NCBI GenBank assembly: GCA_016200675.1
Contig: JACQEH010000022.1
Location: 1 to 13,929, forward strand
Origin: Chloroflexota bacterium
GTDB taxonomy: Bacteria > Chloroflexota > Limnocylindria > Limnocylindrales > CSP1-4
Length of the DNA stretch: 13,929 nt
Reading direction: 5' to 3'
Within the stretch, counting starts at the first letter, position 1; every line of letters starts with the position of its first letter. A program made the translations under genes and the position numbers. The notes beneath the pieces were generated by a model. It ran no database searches and was not told the DNA's origin. It saw only the letters and a list, made by a program, of their open reading frames with translations. Positions 6,896 to 12,416 of the stretch are shown here, one piece after another.

Positions 6896-8836
6896 ATGAA
6901 TCGGACCGTGCGCCAGCTCATGGACGAACAGGCCAGCTGGCTCGTCGGACGGGATGAGGAGATGGCCCTCCTTCGCCGAATGCTCGGCGACGGAGGGCCT
7001 CTCATCGCCTTCATCCACGGAATCGCCGGCGTCGGCAAATCGGCTATCGCGGAGGCTTTCGCCGTACAGGCTCGAGAGCAGGGGGCGACCGTCCTGCAGC
7101 TCGACGGGCGAGCCATCCAGCCCACGCCGGACGGCTTCTTCGCCGCCCTCGAGGACAAGACGGGCGGGGCGCTGAAGAACGCAACGGAGGGCGCCTCCCG
7201 CCTGGCGCGTTTGGCTGGGCGGGTCATCCTGATCGTCGACACCTACGAGCTCCTTCGGATGCTCGACCCCTGGTTCCGTCAGACCTTCGTGCCGGCGCTC
7301 CCTGATACTGTTCGAATTGTCCTGTCGGGCCGCGAGCCGCCGATGTCCGGGTGGCTGAGCGATTTCGGCGGTTTGTTCCGGGGGATCGCCGTCGAGAATC
7401 TGACCCGCTCGGGAGCGGAGGTCCTGCTCGAGCGGGAAGGCCTCGATGCCGCCGAAGCGGATGGCGTCTACCGCCTCGCTCGAGGGCACCCGTTGTCGCT
7501 CCGACTGGCCGCAGTCGCGCTCTCGGGTCGCTCTCAGGTCGGGCTGGAGGCCCGGACGGTCAAGGCCGTGGTCGAAGGCCTCACCGAACTCTACCTGGGC
7601 GTGCTCGATCCAAAGACCCGCGAGGCCCTCGACGCTGCGTCGGTTGTCCGTCGTCCCACCCTGTCGCTGCTCGGGGCGATGCTGCCCGACACCGCGCCGC
7701 AGGATGCCTTTGCCCGCCTCCGGTCCCTGCCCTTCGTCCAGCTGGGCGACGATGGCCTCGTCGTCCACGACACCGTGCGCGAGGCCGTCGCGGCGCTGCT
7801 CCGGTCCGCTGATCCGGAGCGCTCGCGTCGATACCGCGCGGCAGCGTGGCGCCAGCTTCGAGCGGAGGTGGCGGTGGCATCCCTGTCGGACAACTGGCGC
7901 TACACGGCCGACCTCCTGTTCATCCTCCAGAACCCAATTGTGCGCGAGGCGTTCTTCCCGACGACCGACCACCTCTATTCGATCGAGGCGGCGTCTTCCG
8001 CCGACGTCCCGAGCATCCGGGCGATCGCCGATCATCATCTGGAGCCGGCGCTTGCAACGGTCGTCGACACCTGGTGGCGGCTTGCTCCATACGCGTTTCG
8101 GGTCCTGCGCGACCGCGGCAACGCCGTGGCCGGCTTCTACCTGATCTGCGAGATCGACGCCGTGAGCCATCGGCTGGTTGAGGCCGATGCGGTCATGCGC
8201 CAGTGCTGGGAGCATCTCCGGAGCCACCCTGTTCCGCGTGGCCAGAAAGTTCTCGTCAACCGGATGTGGCTGGGCGCAGAAGGAGGGGAGGGCCCGTCGC
8301 CAGCGCAGGCTGCGAGCTGGCTCGACGTCAAGCGCCTTTACATGGACCTCCGCCCGAACCTGCGGCGGATCTACACGATGGTCAGAGACCTCCCGACCTT
8401 CGGCCCGATGGTCGCCCCGTTGGGCTTCGCGCCGCTTCCGGGGGCACCCGCCTCCTTCGACGGCGTCGCCGACTACGTCGCGATGCTCGACTTTGGCCCA
8501 TCGTCCATCGACGGCTGGCTGGCGAACCTCGTGGCCGTCGAGCTCCAGATCGATGACGGGTCGATCCTCGACCTCGTCCAGCACCAGTTGGTTCTGGACG
8601 GCCGTCGGATCGACCTGACCAAGCTCGAGTTCAGCGTCATGAGCTACCTCAACCAGCGGAAGGGGAGTGTCGTGGAGCGAGGCGATCTCCTGCGAGACGT
8701 CTGGGGCCACGACGTCGGCGGAGGGAGCAACGTCCTCGAAGCGAACGTCAAGTCCCTTCGGCGGAAGCTCGGCGATCGAGCGACTTCGATCGAGACGATC
8801 CGAGGGCTGGGCTACCGCTTCACCGCCCCTAACTAG
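6896..8836 (+). CDS. STAND-type ATPase / GNAT-like / OmpR-type winged-helix transcriptional regulator
   Basis: This 646-residue three-part protein is probably an ATP-dependent transcription regulator in the cytoplasm. Residues about 14-300 form a signal-transduction ATPase: Walker A GIAGVGKS (42-49), Walker B VILIVDTYE (110-118), a sensor arginine in LSGREPP (Arg146) and a GHPLSLRLA motif (197-205) where STAND ATPases have GxP, then a helical domain. Residues about 360-545 look like a degenerate GNAT fold, opening YSIEAASSADVPSIRAIAD, with a hairpin at FRVLRDRGNAVAGFYL and LGF near 509-511. I see no clear acetyl-CoA loop, so it may sense rather than acetylate. Residues 566-645 are an OmpR/PhoB winged helix (LTKLEFSVMSYL, ANVKSLRRKLG, TIRGLGYRF). 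There is no receiver domain. ATG 6896 has only a weak ribosome site; ATG 6920 is possible. The gene follows a secreted-protein gene by 30 nt. Confidence 0.85.
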   Translation: MNRTVRQLMDEQASWLVGRDEEMALLRRMLGDGGPLIAFIHGIAGVGKSAIAEAFAVQAREQGATVLQLDGRAIQPTPDGFFAALEDKTGGALKNATEGASRLARLAGRVILIVDTYELLRMLDPWFRQTFVPALPDTVRIVLSGREPPMSGWLSDFGGLFRGIAVENLTRSGAEVLLEREGLDAAEADGVYRLARGHPLSLRLAAVALSGRSQVGLEARTVKAVVEGLTELYLGVLDPKTREALDAASVVRRPTLSLLGAMLPDTAPQDAFARLRSLPFVQLGDDGLVVHDTVREAVAALLRSADPERSRRYRAAAWRQLRAEVAVASLSDNWRYTADLLFILQNPIVREAFFPTTDHLYSIEAASSADVPSIRAIADHHLEPALATVVDTWWRLAPYAFRVLRDRGNAVAGFYLICEIDAVSHRLVEADAVMRQCWEHLRSHPVPRGQKVLVNRMWLGAEGGEGPSPAQAASWLDVKRLYMDLRPNLRRIYTMVRDLPTFGPMVAPLGFAPLPGAPASFDGVADYVAMLDFGPSSIDGWLANLVAVELQIDDGSILDLVQHQLVLDGRRIDLTKLEFSVMSYLNQRKGSVVERGDLLRDVWGHDVGGGSNVLEANVKSLRRKLGDRATSIETIRGLGYRFTAPN

Positions 8837-9140
8837 GGTCGGCGAGCGGGTTGCGGTCGGCGTCGCGGCCTGAGGAGCGATCCAAATCTGCGCCGCGGAC
8901 CAACGTCCACTCCGACGACGCGAGGAGTGTCCGGATGAGGGGCAACGACGGTCCGCGGAACGCCGGCCTCGTTCGGCGTCCCGTCGGCATTGGCCAGACG
9001 GGACCGGAAGACGAGCCCGCCCGGCGGATCGGCTTCGAGGATGTCGGTGTACAGCAGGTCCCCAGCTTTCGAAACTGCAGACTGGAGAACGCATAGTCGA
9101 ATGGATCGGCGGCCGCTCGTCGTGTCGACAGGTCGGTCAT
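8833..9140 (-). pseudogene. probable small gene of unknown function broken by a one-base frameshift
   Basis: On the minus strand an ATG at 9140 begins MTDLSTRRAAADPFDYAFSS and runs to about codon 27 (FRKLG). There the frame shifts at a run of four G (plus-strand C at 9060-9063). One extra G would continue as DLLYTDILEADPPGGLVF, then RSRLANADGTPNEAG, to TAG at 8833-8835, giving exactly 102 residues. In the continued frame third positions are mostly G/C, as in the window's genes, whereas the plus-strand frame over the same bases is less biased. I recognise no family. There is no good ribosome site; an in-frame TAG shortly upstream rules out a longer start. It is divergent from the YCII gene, and its end overlaps the last bases of the regulator gene. 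It could be a real pseudogene, a sequencing indel or a chance frame. Confidence 0.4.
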
Positions 9141-9148
9141 CCTGACCG
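9134..9148. promoter_or_regulatory. short inverted repeat between the divergent starts
   Basis: CGGTCA (9134-9139) and TGACCG (9143-9148) are perfect inverted 6-mers separated by TCC. The site lies 23 nt upstream of the YCII start and covers the start codon of the minus-strand candidate gene, so it could be an operator for either. A 6-bp match is weak evidence. Confidence 0.25.
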
Positions 9149-9171
9149 CCTATGGAGCGAGGAGAGTCCCA

Positions 9172-9552
9172 ATGTCGCAGTATTTGTTAGCCGTCTATTC
9201 GTCGGACGAGCCCCGTGAGCCCATGACCCCCGAGGCGATGCAGGCAGGGTGGGCGCTTATCGCGGCCCTCGAGGCCGAAATGCATGCCGAGAACGCGCTG
9301 CTGTTCAGCGCTCGGTTGCTGGATCCCGCTCGCGCAAAGGTCGTCCAGCCCCGCCGGCGGATGGTCAAGACCACCGACGGCCCCTTCGCCGAGACGAAGG
9401 AGCACTTGGGCGGCTTCTACATCATCGACGCCCGAGACCTCGACGAAGCGCTCGCCTGGGCCCAGAAGGTCACGACCCGCGCGCCTAGCTCGCCGACGCC
9501 TCGCGGCGCCCCCGGAATCTCCACCGGAGCGGTCCGGTCGGCGCCGGTATGA
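9172..9552 (+). CDS. YCII/DGPF domain protein with an unusual C-terminal tail
   Basis: This 126-residue protein carries the YCII-related (DGPF) domain: the starting strand SQYLLAVYSSDEP, the diagnostic TTDGPFAETKEHLGGFYIID at about residues 66-85, and the helix DLDEALAWAQKV. Such proteins have a dimeric ferredoxin-like fold. They are often encoded beside ECF sigma factors, but none is present here, and their biochemical role is mostly unknown. The family normally closes with a short strand ending in something like VEVRPV. Here the last ~23 residues (from TTRAPSSPT to RSAPV) are Pro/Ser/Arg-rich and unlike that, although no single frameshift I tried restores a better ending. The ATG has a good GAGGAG-type ribosome site about 7 nt upstream. 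It probably shares its direction with the terpene-cyclase-fold gene 37 nt downstream. Confidence 0.85.
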   Translation: MSQYLLAVYSSDEPREPMTPEAMQAGWALIAALEAEMHAENALLFSARLLDPARAKVVQPRRRMVKTTDGPFAETKEHLGGFYIIDARDLDEALAWAQKVTTRAPSSPTPRGAPGISTGAVRSAPV

Positions 9553-9553
9553 T
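9548..9553 (+). promoter_or_regulatory. candidate -10 element TATGAT before the toroid-fold gene
   Basis: TATGAT is one mismatch from the TATAAT consensus and overlaps the stop codon of the YCII gene. A transcript starting near 9560 would have a leader of about 30 nt that includes the AAGGAGG ribosome site. No -35 match is visible at 16-18 nt. Confidence 0.35.
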
Positions 9554-9589
9554 CCTGTGCCCAGACTCCGGATGACGCGAAGGAGGTTC

Positions 9590-10525
9590 GTGGCGGTCAT
9601 CGACTGGCTGCTCGACGCCGATCCCTCCGTCCGCTGGCAGGTGCTGCGCGACCTGACGGACCAGCCGGCGGACGCCGTCGCCACCGAACGGGCGAGGGTC
9701 GCGACCGATGGCTGGGGTGCCAGGCTGCTCGCGCTCCAGGCCCCCGACGGACGGTGGGGCGAGCGGGCCTGGTCCCACGACTGGACGGACACGTTCCACG
9801 TCCTCGAGCTCCTCCGACGTTTCGGGCTCGACCCGGCGAGTGACGCCGCCCGCCGAGCCGTTGGCCTGGTCCGCGAGCACGTCACCTGGCGGGACCCCGA
9901 CTTCGAGACGCCTTGGGCGGACAACGCCTTCTTCGAGGGCGAGGTCGAGCCGTGCATCAACGGCAACGTCGTCGCGACCGGCGCCTATTTCGGCGTCGAC
10001 ACGACGCCCCTCGTCGAGCGACTCCTCGGCGAACAGCTGCCCGATGGTGGTTGGAACTGCGAGGTCGAGAACGGCGCGACGGTGTCGTCGTTCGAGACGA
10101 CGATCAACGTCCTCGAGGGCCTCCTCGAGCACGAGCGCTCGGCGGCCCGCAGGCGGGGCGAGGAGTACCTCCTGGAGCGCCACCTGTTCCGGCGGAAGAC
10201 AACTGGGGAGGTCGTCGACCCGGTCTGGCTGCGCTTCTCCTTCCCGCACTGGTACCACTACGATGTCCTGCGGGCGCTCGACTACCTCCGCGACGCCGGC
10301 CACGACGCGGGCGACGACCGCCTGGCCGAGGCAATGAGCGTGGTCGACGGCAATCAGGCCGCAAACGGCCGCTGGCCCATCCAGAACGTCCACGCAGGCG
10401 CATCGCACCTGGGCCTGGAGGACGGGGAGGGCACGCCCAGCCGGTGGAACACGCTCAGAGCGATGCGCGTGCGCGCGTGGTGCGCGACCGGTGGGGGATC
10501 GGCCCCGCTGGCGCGATCGGGTTGA
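9590..10525 (+). CDS. terpene cyclase/prenyltransferase-fold (alpha/alpha toroid) protein
   Basis: This 311-residue protein has repeated helical pairs and three QW-like turns: LQAPDGRWG (49-57), QLPDGGWN (149-156) and NQAANGRWP (255-263). They mark the alpha/alpha toroid shared by squalene cyclases and protein prenyltransferase beta subunits. It is half the length of a squalene-hopene cyclase, and I see no DxDD protonation motif, so cyclase activity is doubtful. A conserved-looking EPCINGNVVATGAYFG (120-135) and HWYHYDVLRALDYL (220-233) may line a pocket. GTG 9590 is chosen because AAGGAGG (9580-9586) precedes it and the domain starts at once (IDWLLDADPSVRWQVLRDL). The SD spacing of 3 nt is short, and GTG 9557 or ATG 9572 are alternatives. 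The last ~13 residues are low complexity after SRWNTLRAMRV. No signal peptide is seen. Confidence 0.8.
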   Translation: MAVIDWLLDADPSVRWQVLRDLTDQPADAVATERARVATDGWGARLLALQAPDGRWGERAWSHDWTDTFHVLELLRRFGLDPASDAARRAVGLVREHVTWRDPDFETPWADNAFFEGEVEPCINGNVVATGAYFGVDTTPLVERLLGEQLPDGGWNCEVENGATVSSFETTINVLEGLLEHERSAARRRGEEYLLERHLFRRKTTGEVVDPVWLRFSFPHWYHYDVLRALDYLRDAGHDAGDDRLAEAMSVVDGNQAANGRWPIQNVHAGASHLGLEDGEGTPSRWNTLRAMRVRAWCATGGGSAPLARSG

Positions 10526-10539
10526 CCGGCGACTTCTGG

Positions 10540-10563
10540 CCGCTCGGCTAGGAGATCGAGCGG
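10540..10563. terminator. candidate hairpin after the toroid-fold gene
   Basis: CCGCTCG (10540-10546) pairs with CGAGCGG (10557-10563) across a 10-nt loop, 15 nt after the stop codon. There is no T-run behind it, so it is at best a factor-dependent or processing hairpin. Confidence 0.3.
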
Positions 10564-10601
10564 GACGATCCAGCGTCCTGGCATGCCGTGCGCTCGGCTG
10601 T

Positions 10602-10620
10602 CCGAATCGACCCGATTCGG
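10602..10620. promoter_or_regulatory. perfect 8-bp inverted repeat upstream of a secreted-protein gene
   Basis: CCGAATCG (10602-10609) and CGATTCGG (10613-10620) are exact inverted copies around ACC. The site lies 90 nt upstream of the next start codon and 77 nt after the previous stop. It has a higher A/T content than its surroundings, which is common for dimeric regulator operators. It could also fold as a terminator hairpin, but lacks a T-tract. Confidence 0.45.
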
Positions 10621-10709
10621 GCATGTTCCCCTCTGGAGCGAGCTTGGACGAGGCGCCACCGTGGTCCTGACGGCAGCACCAGCGGCCGGTGAGAGCGGAG
10701 GCAGGAGCG

Positions 10710-11291
10710 ATGGTGTCAGCAGGCAGGTCCCGTGATCTGAGGCGAGCGGCCGCGACGGTGTTGGCGGCGGCGTTGCTCGCGATCCTCGTGCCCGCGTCGG
10801 CGCTGGCCGGCGGCCAGGGCGCAACGGTCGTCCGTGGAATCCAGCACGAGTACGGCTCGTGCGGTGACGCCGACGGCTATGCGATGGACGGCGCGCTGGT
10901 CGGTTGCTGGTGGGTGGACACGTTCGAGGTCAAGCCGATGCCTGCCCAGGGCACCATGCTCGCCACCGGGCGCGAGCACTTCGTGGGGTGCCTCGGCACG
11001 GTCTGCGGCTCGTTCGAGACGACGTACACGTACACGGCGCGCTTCGACGGCCAGACGGAGCTCCACGATCGCTGCCACCACCCCCTCGATCCTTCGAAGG
11101 GGACGGGCGGCTTCACCGGCGCGCGTGGCGAGCTGAGCTTCACCGACGTCATCGACAGTCAGCCGTTCTTCTATCCCTACTGGGGCAACATCCAGCTGGT
11201 CGCCGGAGCAGGCGCGTCGACCGTCTCGGCGCCGGCCGCGGCGGGTCGTGCGGCGACGACCGCGGCGGCGGCTGTCAGCGCCCCCTGCTAG
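10710..11291 (+). CDS. secreted cysteine-containing protein of unknown function
   Basis: This 193-residue protein has an Arg-rich start (GRSRDLRR), a hydrophobic stretch (AAATVLAAALLAILVPAS) and a signal peptidase site after ALA at about residue 33. The mature region has cysteines at 51, 66, 94, 99, 122 and 193 and is rich in aromatic and beta-forming residues. GTGGFTGARGELSFTD (131-146) resembles the glycine-rich turn of small beta-barrel (lipocalin or allene-oxide-cyclase-like) secreted proteins and recalls SGGTGQF in the other secreted protein of this window. The final ~28 residues are Ala/Ser/Thr-rich and probably disordered. ATG 10710 is chosen because GGAGG (10697-10701) lies 8 nt upstream; GTG 10689 is less likely. 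The stop is 3 nt from the end of the converging regulator gene. The function is unknown. Confidence 0.75.
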   Translation: MVSAGRSRDLRRAAATVLAAALLAILVPASALAGGQGATVVRGIQHEYGSCGDADGYAMDGALVGCWWVDTFEVKPMPAQGTMLATGREHFVGCLGTVCGSFETTYTYTARFDGQTELHDRCHHPLDPSKGTGGFTGARGELSFTDVIDSQPFFYPYWGNIQLVAGAGASTVSAPAAAGRAATTAAAAVSAPC

Positions 11292-11294
11292 CCC

Positions 11295-12338
11295 TCATTG
11301 CGGCGCGGATCCTGCGGCGTACTTCCGCCGATAGGCGGCCGGGGTCAACCCGGTCGCCCGGCGGAAGAGCCGCCGGAAGAAGGTCGGATCCTCGTAGCCG
11401 ACCTGATACCCGACATCGTCGACGGCGGTGGCTCCCGCCTCGAGCAGCCGCCGTGCCGTCTCCATCCGGACCGCGTGGACGTGCTCGATCGGCCGACGAC
11501 CGGTTGCCGCGACGAACCGGCGGGCAAACGTCCGGGGCTGGAGGCCCACCTCGCCGGCCATCTCCGAGACCGGATTCGCGACGGCGTAGTGCTCGTCGAT
11601 CCACCCGACGGCCCGGGCGATGGCCGCGTCGTCGCCGCGCACGACACGCGTCATCGCGGAGTAGGGGAGCTGACCCTCGGCGTGGCGGTCGATCAAGTAG
11701 ACCTTGGTGGTCTCCGCGGCGTGGGCAGGACCGCAGTAGCGGGCGATCAGGTACAGGGCCAGGTCCTGCCAGGCGGTCACGCCGCCGCCGGTGATGAGCC
11801 CGTCCGCCTCGTGGGCGAGCTCCAGGACCTTCTCGGGCCGGAAGCGGACCCGCGGATACGCCTCCTGGAACAGCGATCCATACGCCCAGTGGCTGGCGCA
11901 CGAGCGACCGTCGAGGAGCCCCGACTCGGCGAGGAGCACCGAGCCCGTGCAGACGGTCGCGATCACGCCGCCGCGGGAATGGACGCGCCGCAGCCAGGCG
12001 GTCTCCACGGCGAACTTGCCGGTCGGCGCCTCGGTGATCGGGGTGTACATGTCGCAGACGATCGCGACATCCACGTCATCGGCATCGTCGACCGCCACGG
12101 CCGGCTCCACGAGGATGTTGCCGAAGCAGCGGAACGGCTCGGCGGTCGCCGCGACGATGAAGACGTCGAGGAGCGCCTCGCCCGGCGTGCCGACGGTCAT
12201 GTCCGGATACACGGCCCCGACGGACAGCAGGACGTCGTACAGGCCGTAGAGGACCGAGGCGGACGTTTCCGGCGCGGCCAGCAGCGCGATCCGCGGTCGC
12301 CGACCTGCCGATGTCACTTTCGCCCCGGTCACGGTCAT
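11295..12338 (-). CDS. GlxA family transcriptional regulator (DJ-1/PfpI domain plus AraC-type HTH)
   Basis: This 347-residue protein has an N-terminal DJ-1/PfpI (glutamine-amidotransferase-like) domain (about 15-203) and a C-terminal AraC-type DNA-binding domain (about 235-340). The first has the nucleophile-elbow segment GVIATVCTGSVLLAESGLL with its cysteine at residue 130; in this family the domain usually acts as a ligand sensor. The second has both helix-turn-helix units, the first in VSEMAGEVGLQPRTFARRF and the second in VDDVGYQVGYEDPTFFRRLF followed by TGLTPAAYRRKY. ATG 12338 is preceded by AGAG-type purines. GTG 12344, two codons upstream, is an alternative with a GATACT -10-like element 6 nt before it. 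It is divergent from the FAD oxidoreductase gene (78-nt gap), the classic arrangement of a regulator with its target, and probably controls that gene. Confidence 0.92.
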   Translation of the reverse strand: MTVTGAKVTSAGRRPRIALLAAPETSASVLYGLYDVLLSVGAVYPDMTVGTPGEALLDVFIVAATAEPFRCFGNILVEPAVAVDDADDVDVAIVCDMYTPITEAPTGKFAVETAWLRRVHSRGGVIATVCTGSVLLAESGLLDGRSCASHWAYGSLFQEAYPRVRFRPEKVLELAHEADGLITGGGVTAWQDLALYLIARYCGPAHAAETTKVYLIDRHAEGQLPYSAMTRVVRGDDAAIARAVGWIDEHYAVANPVSEMAGEVGLQPRTFARRFVAATGRRPIEHVHAVRMETARRLLEAGATAVDDVGYQVGYEDPTFFRRLFRRATGLTPAAYRRKYAAGSAPQ

Positions 12339-12416
12339 TTCCACTCTTCAAGTATCGCATCACGACGCCAGACTGAAAGCCCTACATTCCAGCGATCCAT
12401 CACGAGGGACCCGACG
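12339..12416. promoter_or_regulatory. divergent promoter region with a 40-nt-spaced direct repeat
   Basis: These 78 nt separate the GlxA-type regulator from the FAD oxidoreductase. CATCACGACG (12358-12367) and CATCACGAGG (12398-12407) match in 9 of 10 positions and are 40 nt apart, near four helical turns. AraC-type proteins commonly bind direct repeats. TACATT (12383-12388) is a plus-strand -10 candidate lying between the repeats, and the minus-strand word GATACT (12351-12356) is a candidate for the regulator. The second repeat overlaps the oxidoreductase ribosome site, which would suit repression. Confidence 0.4.

Noticed and set aside
6362..9094. Very long open frame (910 codons) on the minus strand opposite the regulator and secreted-protein genes
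   Set aside because: It is antisense to genes with clear domains, is rich in Arg/Pro/Gly/Asp with no motif, and no ribosome site precedes it. Long antisense frames are expected in G/C-rich codon-biased DNA.
8851..9096. 81-codon plus-strand frame in the gap before the YCII gene
   Set aside because: It has no ribosome site and weaker third-position bias than the minus-strand reading of the same bases, which is reported instead as a broken gene.
9284..9589. Longer start for the toroid-fold protein, inside the YCII gene
   Set aside because: The extra residues are an out-of-frame reading of the YCII gene. The domain begins right after GTG 9590, which follows AAGGAGG.
11298..12416. N-terminal extension of the FAD oxidoreductase frame by 373 codons
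   Set aside because: It lies entirely antisense to the GlxA-type regulator and its promoter. The family begins near the ATG at 12417, which has a ribosome site.
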